64,000 bases of DNA from NCBI GenBank assembly GCA_027603065.1, contig JADGJP010000018.1, forward strand, positions 405,345 to 469,344, given 5' to 3'. The notes under the pieces were generated by a model, which was given only the letters and a program-made list of their open reading frames with translations, ran no database searches and was not told the origin of the DNA. Positions 35,817 through 46,647 of the stretch are shown one piece after another. The DNA is from Geranomyces variabilis. Its lineage: Eukaryota > Chytridiomycota > Chytridiomycetes > Spizellomycetales > Powellomycetaceae. Numbering within the stretch: the stretch's first letter is position 1; each line of letters begins with the position of its first letter. Position numbers and translations under genes: made by a program.

Positions 35817-36188
35817 ATGTCCAGTAACGCTGGCGACGCCGCCGCCCCTGTACTCCCTCCCAAGACTGACAAGGAGCTGCACCAAAGAGAAGTCACTGCC
35901 GCCGCAAATCGGGGAGCAATCGAGCTGCAAGTTCGCAAAGCAAGGGCGGAACGAAAACGGGCAAGAGAAGAGAGGAGCCGGAATGGGGCAAAAGGCACCA
36001 ACCACGAGGACGAGACGACTGGAACGGATTCCGGCGAGGATATCGACACCGAGGAAGAAGTCTTCGTAACGCTTGATTATGCGACGTACGGTAACGACCG
36101 GACGCAGAAAGAGTTTGATGATCGTCAGGACAGGCTCCGGCAGTTCAAAGCGGAGCGGACCAAAGAAGGAGCGGTGGCTCGGGGATAA
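35817..36188 (+). CDS. Small charged hypothetical protein
   Basis: A single open frame of 123 residues with a basic helical middle (KARAERKRAREERSR) and an acidic stretch after it (SGEDIDTEEEV). There is no signal, TM or known domain. Strongly biased charge suggests a nuclear or RNA-associated small protein, but this is a guess; the length is short enough that it might be spurious. Confidence 0.4.
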   Translation: MSSNAGDAAAPVLPPKTDKELHQREVTAAANRGAIELQVRKARAERKRAREERSRNGAKGTNHEDETTGTDSGEDIDTEEEVFVTLDYATYGNDRTQKEFDDRQDRLRQFKAERTKEGAVARG

Positions 36189-37309
36189 ACCGTAGCAAGT
36201 AGACAGCGGAATAGCTTTAATTAAAAGGGGCAGCGTAATACTGAGAAAGCTTTGAAGCGATGAAAGCTAATAGTGATCTATGGCGCTACTCCCTGTGACC
36301 TACTTTTTGACCAAAGTCTTCCCGCTTGTGTGACTTTTTCTGGCTTGAGTTGGCCCAATTACCTTTGGAAGAATCTAACCCAGAGAGCACCCGTAATTTC
36401 AGCAAGGATTATACGCCCGGCTTGGAGTCACGCTCAACCACAATGTTGAGCAAAGCGGGCTGCAGTCGCGCGTTGTATGGTCCGCTTTTTATCAGGAGGT
36501 TTGGCCACGGATATGAATTGGATGTGGGCCTCTGGGGCCGCGGCCAGACGTGCTGAAAACACTGCCCCAACCCCACCATAATGCTCGCCGACAAGCAAGT
36601 TGCATATTAGGAAATATCAGTGGTCGCCGAGTTCAACACGCCACGTTCAGTTGCACGTCATTGAGGAGGTGCCATTAGGCTGTTCAGTTTGAGCCGTCCG
36701 GATGCGCAAGAATCGGTATGCACCAAATAAATCTATTGTTTCATTTCGTGCACCATGGGCGCCTCAGATTTAAAGAGTTGAGCGCACTGGGCACTCCTGC
36801 TCTCTATGTTCTGAACTGGAAGAAATTGATGGCGAATGCGACGCGCCAGATTGCCGGCGCAAACGGACCTGCGTTTAGAAAGGGTCATCAAATCAATTCG
36901 CGGAGACGGGTCCACACCTTAAGTATGGGACAGCCACTTCCAACAATTATTCTGATGGGCATCGACGGTATTTCAAAAGACGAGGTCCCTCTCTCAATCC
37001 ATATGAGTAGTTTCTCTCAAGCGCCTGTCCAAAACGATTTGAAAAAACGCGGCGGTACGGGAGGTGACATTTCATTGTACAGAAAGTTCTTATTAATCCG
37101 GCCGGCTACCCCGGATGCCGCCTCCACCTCCCGTAGTGCACGTCCACCGAAAAACGGTCTTTCGAAAACCCCAGTTCTCGCTTACAGCAAAGGTTCAAAA
37201 GCCTCATTCATGCGCTTCAAGAGACCAGACCCTCTGGAGGCTTTGATGTGAAACGCTAATTCGCCAGCTCTTTTGTTCGCGAAATGGCCGGTACCGTTCG
37301 CGATGGCGC
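36189..37309. other. Stretch with only a doubtful ORF
   Basis: The longest frame (36718-37251 plus, 177 codons) has unremarkable composition and no domain. I do not support it as a gene. Confidence 0.35.
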
Positions 37310-37591
37310 CTAGTCTTGCTCCCTCTTATCCATCGCCATGTTTCCGCCCATCGAGCCAATCTCGGCGACGCGCTCCTTGTCCATCGAAGTAAAACCCTGA
37401 CGGCCGCGGTATGTCTCGACGTTCGATTCGTCAGGGTCAACGGTCTGCAAGAGCGGCGTCTCGCTGGGAAGCTCCTCCTTCGATCGCGTGTGGTTGGCGC
37501 CTTCATCGCTGTTCCGAGTGGCGTCGCTGCTTTCCTCAGAGCCTGCACCAGACGCACGCCCACCGACATGGCTTCCGTAGTTGTGAACGTC
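37310..37591 (-). CDS. Con-10/KGG-type small stress protein, 3' exon
   Basis: A minus-strand open exon of 93 codons plus stop carries RGRQGFTSMDKERVAEIGSM followed by GG, matching the repeat unit of KGG/Con-10 proteins (GFxxMDxExVxEIxxxGG), which are small hydrophilic proteins linked to conidiation and stress in fungi. It is preceded by a TAG that works as a 3' splice acceptor at 37592-37594, so an upstream exon with the start codon is expected around 37600-37700; I could not fix it. Only one KGG unit is seen, whereas many members have two or more. Confidence 0.55.
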   Translation of the reverse strand, partial: DVHNYGSHVGGRASGAGSEESSDATRNSDEGANHTRSKEELPSETPLLQTVDPDESNVETYRGRQGFTSMDKERVAEIGSMGGNMAMDKREQD

Positions 37592-37594
37592 CTA

Positions 37595-38382
37595 GTTGCG
37601 GAAACGTCATGGCTAGACTGTCTCACGCGGTGCCAGCTACTGTCATGCATCGCATCCTCCTTTCTTCTCACTCCGTAAGTAAACGTAATTTGCTACTGAA
37701 TGAAGCGCATCTTGGCGAAAAGGCTGTGCTGCGTCATCCACAAGTTACGCGCTTTTGACTTAAATTTCCCATATCTGAACTACTTCCCGAAAGTCGATTG
37801 TCAGCTGCTGAATGCAGGTAATTGAAAGGAATAAATATCACCGGGACCCGCTGCGCGAATGCTCGTTAGCGAGCGTCCAAGCAATTCATCAATCCGCACA
37901 AGGACCCTCCTCTTGCTGCCAACTTTCCCTTCCCCTTGTGATTTCGCACCGGCAAATCTTCCGGCCTAGACTTTTTAACCAAGTTGTTGGCAAGTCCCCT
38001 TTCCCATGCTGCGCCAGACGCCGTCGTCAATAAGTAAACTTCCTTGTGCTCAGCGACGTCGCCAACAAACGACAAAACACGCGGAAGCTTAACAAACTGT
38101 TATGTCTCGCTTCGGCGCCCTTTTTGCGCAATATGATGACCCTCTTCTTTGGGACGGTTTGCAAGTTGCCGGGGTTGGTGTTTCCAGTTGTAGGCATGGT
38201 GCGGAACTTGTGATTCCGAAAAAAAACTTAAAAAAAAGCTCTTTAACGCGTCACCGCATTGATGTCAACCGACCCTCTGTTCAGACTCACCACATACTGT
38301 ATATCTGCTCATTCCTTCCACCGACGCACCTTCGCCACGTTCCAACATCGCTTTCCGTTAGCGCATAACACCGGATGCTTTC
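37595..38382. other. Intergenic stretch
   Basis: Probably contains the first exon of the KGG gene (minus) and the promoter of the F-box gene (plus). No other gene supported. Confidence 0.35.
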
Positions 38383-39339
38383 ATGTCCAGGACCGCGGTT
38401 TCTGCCCTTCCTTTGGATGTCCTCCGTCACTTGTTCCGCTTCCTACCTCTCACCGCACTTTGCATAGCGAATTCCGTCGATCAAACCTGGCATGCCGTAG
38501 CGACCCCTCTTATATACCGAACCGTTAGCCTCAGCACTCAACAAAACATGCTTTTATACATTGAAGCCATACGCCAAAAGCCTGAGCGCCTCGCGATGCT
38601 GAGATCGCTATTCTTCTACCCGCGCAACGTGCCACACCCAGACTACCACCCCTGCGTCAGCGGACTGATAGGAGTGGCGCAGTTGGCGAGGAGCCTTAAC
38701 ATCGTCGTCGTCGACGGTGGATTAGAACATATGACCTGGGCTCCCTCGAACGCCTTTGTCTTGAAGAACTGTCAAGATATCCCGCGAGATTGGATCACTC
38801 GCCTTTTCGAATCGGTCCCTCGCTTCACATCGATATTGCATCTGGAGAATGTTCAACTAAGCAACGACTTTGTCGAAATCCTCGAACGCCACCTCCCCCA
38901 TGCTCGTAGGATCATCCTACGGGATGTTGACTTTGACGAGGGGTCTATATTCGAAAACGAAGGATGTCTCGTTGCCAATGCATGGACGGATGTGTCTCTC
39001 GGCACCAAGGATCGCCCATGGGCACACGACGATATCATCCGCTGCCTCCCCGATTCTATTACGAGACTAGACGTTGCCTGTGCCGATTGGCCCCCTACCT
39101 TCCCTTCTTGGAAGCGTTTCTCGAACAACAGGGTTTTGCGATATTGCTGGACTCCCGAAACCTGTAAGAAGAGATCCGCAAGTGAGCTGACAGTAGAGGT
39201 CATGGAAAGCGCGGAACGATACGCCGGAGGTGGCACGCTTCTACTCTGCGTAGGGGACCGGAGTATGGTTGCCCGATTAGGACAAGCAGTCGACGCCGTA
39301 AGAAGAAGTGGGAAGTTTGTAAAAGTCTTGCTGAGCTGA
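38383..39339 (+). CDS. F-box protein
   Basis: A single exon of 318 residues. The first 45 residues fit an F-box (ALPLDVLRHLFRFLPLTAL followed by a Trp-His segment, TWHAVATPLIYRTVSL), which would dock to Skp1 in an SCF ubiquitin ligase. The rest is leucine-rich in a loose, degenerate way (SILHLENVQLSNDFVEIL; RRIILRDVDFDEG), as in many fungal F-box/LRR proteins, and would bind the substrate. Target unknown. Such genes are numerous and variable in basidiomycetes. Confidence 0.7.
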   Translation: MSRTAVSALPLDVLRHLFRFLPLTALCIANSVDQTWHAVATPLIYRTVSLSTQQNMLLYIEAIRQKPERLAMLRSLFFYPRNVPHPDYHPCVSGLIGVAQLARSLNIVVVDGGLEHMTWAPSNAFVLKNCQDIPRDWITRLFESVPRFTSILHLENVQLSNDFVEILERHLPHARRIILRDVDFDEGSIFENEGCLVANAWTDVSLGTKDRPWAHDDIIRCLPDSITRLDVACADWPPTFPSWKRFSNNRVLRYCWTPETCKKRSASELTVEVMESAERYAGGGTLLLCVGDRSMVARLGQAVDAVRRSGKFVKVLLS

Positions 39340-40121
39340 AGAGGTGCGGTGCTCTGATTTGAGGCTGGGCTGTGAAACGGTACGATGGAGCGCTTGATCA
39401 AGGAGGCAACGAATCGCCCCTGCAGGCACTAGAGACTAGCCAAGGAGTCGGGCAAGGAACCGACGGTATCCATGGGTGGGAAAGCCAGGCGCCTCGTGCA
39501 GACACTCACGACGAATATAAGGTCCCGGGCGTAGCCGAATAATATTGACTATGAAAAACGGAAGCGTTTGATCGGCTTATGAAATATACCCACTGTCCCG
39601 CTTTGTGTCTATTGAATCTCGAGCTCGGTCAGTCACCACGGAATCTCTGGCCCCAGCGGTAGCTTGCTCGCGTGCATCGGCTAAGGCAGTTGGAATGTTC
39701 CGCAAGTCGCATAGATCGCACTTCGGTGCTTGCTCGGCTGGAAGCTCGGAAGAGCGACTTTCAGCTCGCGGAGACTTAAGGCTTAAATCAGGCCACCGTA
39801 CTCAACCAGTATGTTCCATCCCACGTACGTTGCTGCAGGGTAACAGGAAACACGAGTCAGTCTGCAGTCGACTGCGTCTACGACTCGTCCCACGAATGTC
39901 AGACCTTACCACCCCAGCTGCGCGACAGTCACCGCACCCGCGGTTTAGAGTAGCATTGCGTCGATGTCTTCTACTGCCCCCGAGCGAGGGTGTTTAATAA
40001 ACTTCTGCCCCGCCCAACCGCATTGCTCCTGCTTCTTTCATAAAGAGGTTTTTTTTATTAACTTGTTGTCCGTCCAACCCGGCGGCCCCCGCTTCTTTCA
40101 TCTCAAGGTCAGCTTTTGAGA
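39340..40121. other. Intergenic stretch
   Basis: No supported gene. Near 40000-40090 two similar 40-50 bp segments (cttctgccccgcccaaccgc... and cttgttgtccgtccaacccg...) form a weak direct repeat. Confidence 0.35.
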
Positions 40122-41095
40122 CTACCCAAGTCTGTTTTGAATCACAATGGCCCCAAGAATCCTCCGTCCCTTCTCCACATTGCGGATCAGCAAAACGTCA
40201 AGCAGGGAACCATCCCACTCATTCTCCGCCACATCGCACCAGTTGACTTCACGTGTCTGTAGATGTAGCCAGTGATGGTATCCTGCTGCCAGAAAACGGA
40301 AATGGGTCTTCCGGACCTCATCCGGATGGCATTCTGGGTAGGATTCCTGTAGGCTGGGATCACCTGGCCGTACATTGGCAAGGTCGCCGTAATCTTCCCA
40401 GCTGAAGCCGCCAGATAGGATATGCAGTCTCATCAGAAGATCCACAGTTGTATCAACATTGTTTTCTTTCAGGTGGTGCGAGGTGACGACTTTGTACTGG
40501 CTGTGGAGAATTTCTGGTATGCACAGGCGGCGGAGCATAGAGCTGATTTCGTCAGGAGACATAGTACTGCTGATGTCGTCCAGTGCTGGCGTTGGAGCAA
40601 GGATGAGTGGGCATCTGAATCCCGTCATGTCTATGATGCGTCCGTAAATGTTGCACATAGATCCAGGAGGTGGAACATAAATCAACACCTTCATGTGGTT
40701 CGACAGCAGCTCCAGGTCTGTATCGAGTGTTTCCCAAAAGCGACCAGCAGAGAGGTCGTCATACTGTGTCTGATATTCAGTGCTGGCAAGTTGCTGAGCC
40801 GAGACAGAGCTCTGCAACTCTGACAGAAACCCAAACTCGGATGTCAAGTGCAGGATGGACAAGGTATTCCAGATGCGGTATGGCGTAAAGTCGATAGCTT
40901 GTACCGTCTACGTGAACAACGAAACAATTAGGTTTTCTCTTTCTAAGAAGTTGCCAAAGGGAAATATTGCACCTCGACTTCAAGCACGCCCGTATGGTGG
41001 CGATAGGTCTCAACTGACATACACAGGTCACCGAGGGATGTGAAGTCTCGTGCAAAGACACGTGCTCTTGCAGCGGCCACGGCAGAAGCGGGCAT
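40122..41095 (-). CDS. Unknown protein, copy B of a duplicated family
   Basis: Exons 41095-40973 and 40907-40122 join in phase to 302 residues, paralogous to copy A at 31411-32378 over the full length. The start of exon 2, the whole 65-bp intron and most of exon 1 are nearly identical between copies, while the rest of exon 2 has many silent and some amino-acid changes. No domain is recognised. It is divergent from the broken SH3 membrane gene. Confidence 0.65.
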
Positions 41096-41165
41096 GGCGA
41101 CGGGAACAGCGGGACGACGGCGGGACCGCGGCAGGAGTGAGGAGAACCTGTCGGCGGGAACTTGA

Positions 41166-42458
41166 ATGAGTGAGGCGCGCGAGTTCCGTCGCGCTTCCTA
41201 CCCATCGGTCCCCCAGGATTCCGCCCCCAGATGCATCGTCCCTTTCCGTGCACGCCGTGCACGCCGTGCATGCCGGGCATGCCGTTTCCTCCTCATGGGC
41301 CTGCTGCTGCTGCTTGTGGTCGCCGTGCCAGCCGCCACAGTGGCCCAGGCCGTCGATAACAGCTTCTTAGTGCGTCCGGCCAGCACTGCGCTAACTTCGA
41401 GACCGCCTGTCGGGCCGCTAGGCTACACTGCGACCCCCTCTTTACCCCGACGAGACCGGCGCCTGCTCCTCCGCCGCACCGGGCCTCCGGTCGTTGCTTT
41501 GCTTTGCCTCCCGTTACAAAGACGACACCAACCGCGGCCTCCACCGCGTTGTCGGCCTCTTCTTCCGTGGCCCCGTCCGCCTCCGTAGCCCTCCCAGGGG
41601 CGGCCCTGGTAGCGCCTTGTCCCGCTATTGAATCGCAGTCCCTGCCAGTGGCCGCTCTTGCCGGTGGGATCAGCGCCGCCGGTGCCGTCGTAGAAGCAGC
41701 ACTTATCGCGACATTGTACCTGCGCAAGCGCAAGGCAGCCGGGCCGACCGTCACCTCTCCGAAAGCGCCCAACGCACGCGCCGTTGACCCGTTTGCCGGC
41801 ACCCCGCATGTACGAAAATGCGCTGGACCCGCCCGCGGTTGCCCTATCCGTGACCCCGGTCGTCGCTGCAGATCCTCACACCGGCCCGTCGTCACCGCCC
41901 CTCCATTAGACGCTGCAGACCATGCTTTTAGCCCTCCGGCCGTCGAATCGCATTTTGCCTAAAAAGCAGCCTCCTCAACTGCGCCCCCTCTCGTCCAAGC
42001 GCGCCGTCACTTCACCAGATCTGATTCCGACTCCAACCTTGCCTTGCGTCCCGTGTCGCAATGTTACCGAACCAGCATCGGCTCCCGGCAAACATCAGCA
42101 CTACCGGGATTCCAAAACCGAGAGCTTCACTTGCGTGCACAGCCGGCATTCATCGCCGCCGCTTCCGCCCGCGATCTCGGCGAGCGAGTGGCACCGGGTT
42201 GCTCAAGCACTCTGTGAGGCTTCTGTTCCCGGCGAAGTGACGTGTCGGCCGGGTGACACACTCATTGTGTTGGACAGCGGCGCCGCTCAGGGCAACGATT
42301 TGGTGAAGGTCCTAAACATCACGAGTAACGAGGAGGGATTTGTTCCGTCCATTGCGCTCGCGCACCCCAAAGCCGCTGAAGCTGGGTTTGCGGATCCCCA
42401 TCAACACTCCCATAAAACACTAGACGAGCGCGGTGGCACAATCAGAACTAGCCGCTAG
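41166..42458 (+). pseudogene. SH3-tailed single-pass membrane protein, frame-broken
   Basis: Coding-like sequence switches frame at least twice. A signal peptide (FLLMGLLLLLVVAVPAATVA) is in one frame; a Cys-bearing ectodomain and TM helix (AALAGGISAAGAVVEAALIATLYL, then RKRK) are in the next; a Pro-rich cytosolic region returns to the first; an SH3-like C-terminus follows (EVTCRPGDTLIVLD, LVKVLNITSNEEGFVPSIAL). Layout and SH3 variant resemble the intact gene at 59480-61233. I found no introns that repair all shifts, so it is a pseudogene or carries sequencing errors in GC-rich runs. A short GTGCACGCC/GCATGCCGG tandem lies near 41250-41285. Confidence 0.5.
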
Positions 42459-42885
42459 CAAAGTGTTCTTAGCAACGTTGTGAACAGATTAACCAAATTA
42501 CACAGTAACATTCGTGTGCAAGGCGTGATGTCTCGTGCAGTTCAGGGATAGTTCAATCCCCAGGTTCAGTGTTAACAAACGTAACGACGATCGGCCCTAC
42601 ACAGTAGTGCAATCGTGGCTGCCGGCGACGCAGACACACGCCATGCACCACGTCGCGACCGCCAACGCCAGCAATAACTGAATGAAAGTAGTAGGAATCT
42701 AGGGGGTAGATGGATATTTGGCTTAGAAAGTCATACCTCGGTTGCCAAGGGAGGGATGGTAATCAGGTATGTTTTTTAATTTGTCAACTTTTGAAATTTC
42801 TATATTGCTATTTGCGTATGGTGCGCTAAATGATTTTGCGGGCTTCGACGCTCACTCAGGCCAGCTGGCGGATGTCTGGTCGCAA

Positions 42886-44799
42886 TCAGTGGATCCCCAT
42901 GCCAGCGTAGTCGATGGTGTCTGCAATGGTGAAAGCATTGAGTTTTGGGTCGGTCACCGTCCATGGAATGTTAGACAAAACGACGTACCAATGGGCTCTT
43001 CATACAGATCGCCGTTCACGATTTCCCGGTGACGGAGGTACTCGAGGCAGTGGATTGCGTGCGCGCTCATGTCTCTGTTGGTCTCGGCGGTGCCCACGCG
43101 CATTTTTGCAATCAGAGTGCGCAGGTTCTTGACGCAGTGGAGCTTGTGGTATTTACTAAGGGTGTAACCGTATCCATTTGTCATGCCGCCAGCGGTGAAG
43201 TTCGGTTCACCGACAGTCTGGTCGTCCTGCCAGAACGTCTCGTGGGACAATGAGTCGTTCCAGTACCCTGAGAGGAAGGCCTCGGCGTCCTTGTGCGTTT
43301 GCGGGTCGTTCGGGTCGAGGGTCGTGAGCGGCTTTCCAAGAGCGTTCTCGACCAGGTTGATGCGCGCAAGCGCGCCAAGGGCGAGGTTGTGGCGCTCGAC
43401 GAGGGTTCCATCTGTAGAAGAAAAAAGAAAAAACGAAAACAACAGGGAATACGTTCAGCGGACAGGCGCTTACTCGCAAGGAACCTGAGTCTGCTCGACT
43501 TACATTTGTCAGATTCCGCGTTACCGCCTTCCGTAGATTCGACACCGCGGCGGGTGTTATAAGTCATTGTGTCAGACCGGAGGTATGCCTGCTCACGTTC
43601 GGCACCCTCATCAGTACGGCGAGCGTTGTAAGTCATTGTGCCAGAGCGGAGGTATGCCTCCTCCCGGTTGGTGCCCTCAGTTGACTCCTCCCCACGGCGG
43701 GCGTTGTAAGTCATTGTGCCAGAGCGGAGGTATGCCTCCTCCCGGTCGGTGCCCTCAGTTGACTCCTCTCCACGGCGAGNNNNNNNNNNNNNNNNNNNNN
43801 NNNNNNNNNNNNNNNNNNNNNNNNNNNNNNNNNNNNNNNNNNNNNNNNNNNNNNNNNNNNNNNNNNNNNNNNNNNNNTTGTAAGTCATTGTGCCAGAGCG
43901 GAGGTATGCCTCCTCCCGGTCGGTGCCCTCAGTTGACTCCTCTCCACGGCGAGCGTTGTAAGTCATTGTGCCAGAGCGGAGGTATGCCTCCTCCCGGTCG
44001 GTGCCCTCAGTTGACTCCTCTCCACGGCGAGCATTGTAAGTCATTGTGCCAGAGCGGAGGTATGCCTCCTCCCGGTCGGTGCCCTCAGTTGACTCCTCTC
44101 CACGGCGAGCATTGTAAGTCATTGTGCCAGAGCGGAGGTATGCCTCCTCCCGGTCGGTGCCCTCAGTTGACTCCTCTCCACGGCGAGCGTTGTAAGTCAT
44201 TGTGCCAGAGCGGAGGTATGCCTCCTCCCGGTCGGTGCCCTCACTTGACTCCTCTCCACGGCGAGCATTGTAAGTCATTGTGCCAGAGCGGAGGTACGCC
44301 TGCTCGCGTTCAGCACCCTCATCAGCACGGCGCGCGTTGTAGGTCATTGAACCCGACCGCAAGTACATGTCCTCGCGGGTCATGCCCTCGTTCTCGTCAC
44401 GGCGAATGATAACGGCTTCGTTGTTGGTCGAGGACGCAAGCTCTGAATAAGCAGGGTTTAAGAGGGAGAGTTAGTGGTACTGGCTCATAGCGCGCGAATA
44501 CACACTACACACACACCTTTACGTTCCTTGGGCAGCTTGTAGCCAAAAATCTGGCTTAAATCTAGAAGCGGAAGGACTTTGGCCTCACGCTCGAGGTTGA
44601 TGCGCATGACGGTGTCATTGCGAAAGTTGTAATCCACGTTGCTGTACTCGGCAGCATGCTGACGGGCAACGTCGAGGCGAGACTTGGTGTCGGTCGTGAG
44701 AGAGGACTCCCATCGCTCAGCGAGGGTTGTTGGGATGACGGCAGCTTGAACGCTCGCGGCGGCGACGCTCAGCGCAAAGAGGATTGGTGCGCAGCGCAT
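42886..44799 (-). CDS. RiPP-like repeat precursor fused to a UstYa (DUF3328) domain
   Basis: Four exons (44799-44517, 44442-43504, 43411-42989, 42920-42886) join in phase to about 559 residues. Order: signal peptide (ILFALSVAAASVQAAV); leader of about 90 residues; at least ten repeats of mostly 26 residues, each ending in Arg-Arg and holding the core YLRSGTMTY; then a UstYa-like domain (about 408-559) with the paired motifs YHKLHCVKNLR and HAIHCLEYLRH. In dikaritin pathways (ustiloxin, asperipin, phomopsin) such repeat precursors are cut at dibasic sites by a Kex2-type protease and UstYa proteins oxidise Tyr-containing cores into macrocycles, but precursor and enzyme are separate genes. Here splice phase joins them. 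Repeats vary slightly at both ends (GSMTY, SDTMTYNTRR). An assembly gap of 98 N lies inside the array, so copy number is a minimum. Confidence 0.8.
43555..44393 (-). repeat. 78-bp coding tandem repeat array of the peptide precursor
   Basis: Seven units are seen on one side of the N gap and three on the other. Central units are almost identical at DNA level; the outer ones are shorter (69 bp) and diverged, the usual pattern of an array expanding from the middle. Confidence 0.9.
43780..43877. other. Assembly gap (98 N)
   Basis: A run of N inside the tandem array, most likely a collapsed or unresolved repeat. True array length is unknown. Confidence 0.99.
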
Positions 44800-45014
44800 T
44801 GTGACGAGAAGTTGAGCAGGGACTCGAAGAGGGACTGGAAGAGGGAAGTTGGGTTTCTGAGCAGAACGTGAACGGGTTGGGTCTTTGAGCGCCCGGCCTT
44901 TTATAGCCGCGCCCGTTTTCATTGAGCTACTTGCTCCTGCTCTTGCTGCTGCCGCCGCCGCCGTTCCTGCGCCTGATGCGGCCACCGCCTCCTGGCCACC
45001 GCTGGCCGCTACCA

Positions 45015-45455
45015 GTGCTCAGGCGTGCCGACCGTTGTGTTGGGGTCTGATCCGTCCTCGCACAACACAGCCGTTTTCTTTCGCAAGCGTCCAATGCTCA
45101 AACACTGGCAAGCAGGCATGTCGACCGCTGTTTTGGGGTCTGATCCCTCGCACAACACAGCCGTTTTCTTTCGCAAGCGCCCAATGCTCAAACACTGGCA
45201 AGCAGGCATGTCGACCGTTGTTTTGGGGTCTGATCCATCCTCGCACAACACAGCCGTTTTCTTTCGCAAGCGCAATGCTCAAACACTGGCAAGCAGGCAT
45301 GTCGACCGTTGTTTTGGGGGTCTGATCCGTCCTCGCACAACACAGCCGTTTTCTTTCGCAAGCGCAATGCTCCAACACTGGCAAGGCATGTCGACCGTTG
45401 TTTTGGGGTCTGATCCGTCCTCGCACAACATAGCCGTTTTCTTTTACAATCTGGG
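45015..45455. repeat. Five-copy ~90-bp minisatellite in a divergent promoter
   Basis: ggggtctgatcc recurs five times at spacings of 89-94 bp, each followed by cacaacacagccgttttctt and, between copies, tgctcaaacactggcaagca. Copy lengths differ by non-multiples of three, so the array is not coding although some frames read through. It lies between the precursor-UstYa fusion (minus, start 44799) and the second UstYa gene (plus, start 45845). Confidence 0.9.
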
Positions 45456-45844
45456 CGCTGCCCATTTCTGCCGACAAGGACGGCCCTGTAGATCATAAAG
45501 CAGCCGGGCAGACGCTGTTCGCTGAGTTTGTGGTGGACGTTTGATGCTTGCAAGAAAAAACACAAAAGAACAACGCCAAACTGACCTGTGTCGAAGGAGG
45601 GCGGCTGACTGCCATAGGTATCTGACTGCCATAGCTAGAGAGTGGCCGTTTTCACGCGTGGTCGGAAGAATTGGCGTTGTTGCAGAGGGAGACGTTACGG
45701 TAGATTTCTTTGGCGCCAAACTGCGCGCGCAGCCACTTGTCACTTGCTGTCCTCCCCTCATCATGCGGCCATCGACAGCTCCCTCCTCGCCTCCCTCCCC
45801 CTCCCTTCGGCCTACTTTCTTCCTCTCTTTAACCTCACTCCATC

Positions 45845-46516
45845 ATGTCTAAAGGGTCAACGACGTGCTACAAGCGGGTGTTTCAGTCCTCGCTCGCTCT
45901 GTTTATCGGACTAAATGTCGTCGCCCTGGTCGTGCAACTCACAATCGTGGCCCTGGGACCTCGAGCAACAACTGTGGACAGCAGGAAATACGGTAGGCAA
46001 GGAAGCGCGCAAGATTGAGGAGAGAGGAATGGGATCCCTGACGTCTACAGAAAACGGACGTGTGTAGCATTCAACGGTACCGATCATCCTCAAGAGCTGC
46101 CGATGGGCAACTCGCCACTTCCGCTCCTGCGCTACAGGCGCGGGTCGCTAGCCGAATTTCCTATCAGCGGGCCTGACGCAGACACTCTCTGGGCCTCGCT
46201 CGTGCCCGAGGACGTTGGCGTCTACATCGGGCCCGCCAAATCGCCATATGGCCTGGCCGTGTTTCACCAGCTGCACTGTCTGGACATGATTCGCATGGGC
46301 TATGTCAGCGCGCTGGCTGGCGGCAACGACATGGCTGATCATGTTGCCCACTGCTTCAACTATGTGCGCGACGCCATCCTGTGCGGCGCCGACATTACAC
46401 TCGAGGAGCCGCGGAGGCGGGAGGGCGATCAGCTGGTGGTCAACGGAAAGGGCATGCTGCACACGTGTAAAGACTGGACACTGATTTACAAGGCCGCCCA
46501 GGGATTGACGCCTTAG
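45845..46516 (+). CDS. UstYa-like (DUF3328) membrane-anchored oxidase
   Basis: Exons 45845-45992 and 46068-46516 join in phase to 198 residues. A short cytosolic tail and one TM helix (SLALFIGLNVVALVVQLTIVAL) anchor the protein. The lumenal domain carries both diagnostic motifs, FHQLHCLDMIR and HVAHCFNYVRDAILCGADITLE, and a C-terminal CKDW. UstYa-family proteins carry out oxidative cyclisation or hydroxylation of RiPP cores. It is divergent from the precursor-UstYa fusion across the minisatellite, so the two may be co-regulated. The acceptor at 46067 was chosen because it alone keeps the frame. Confidence 0.85.
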
Positions 46517-46647
46517 AGAACCGACAACTTATAGAGTAATAGATACGAATAGAAGATACTTGTTCATAAAACTTAAAAGCAACCCTTCTAAGATGCTAAA
46601 CAAATTGAATGGAGCAGGGGAAAAAGTAGCAATCATGTAGTGGAAGT

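Noticed and set aside
43567-44409. Plus-strand frame with repeated CKSLCQSGGMPPPGRCPQL units
   Set aside because: It is the antisense shadow of the precursor array; the minus-strand frame has the signal peptide, splice sites and UstYa domain.
45025-45498. A plus-strand open frame through the minisatellite with recurring RKR sites, resembling a second repeat-peptide precursor
   Set aside because: Repeat units differ by lengths that are not multiples of three, so the frame drifts from copy to copy, and there is no signal peptide. The array is better read as a promoter minisatellite.
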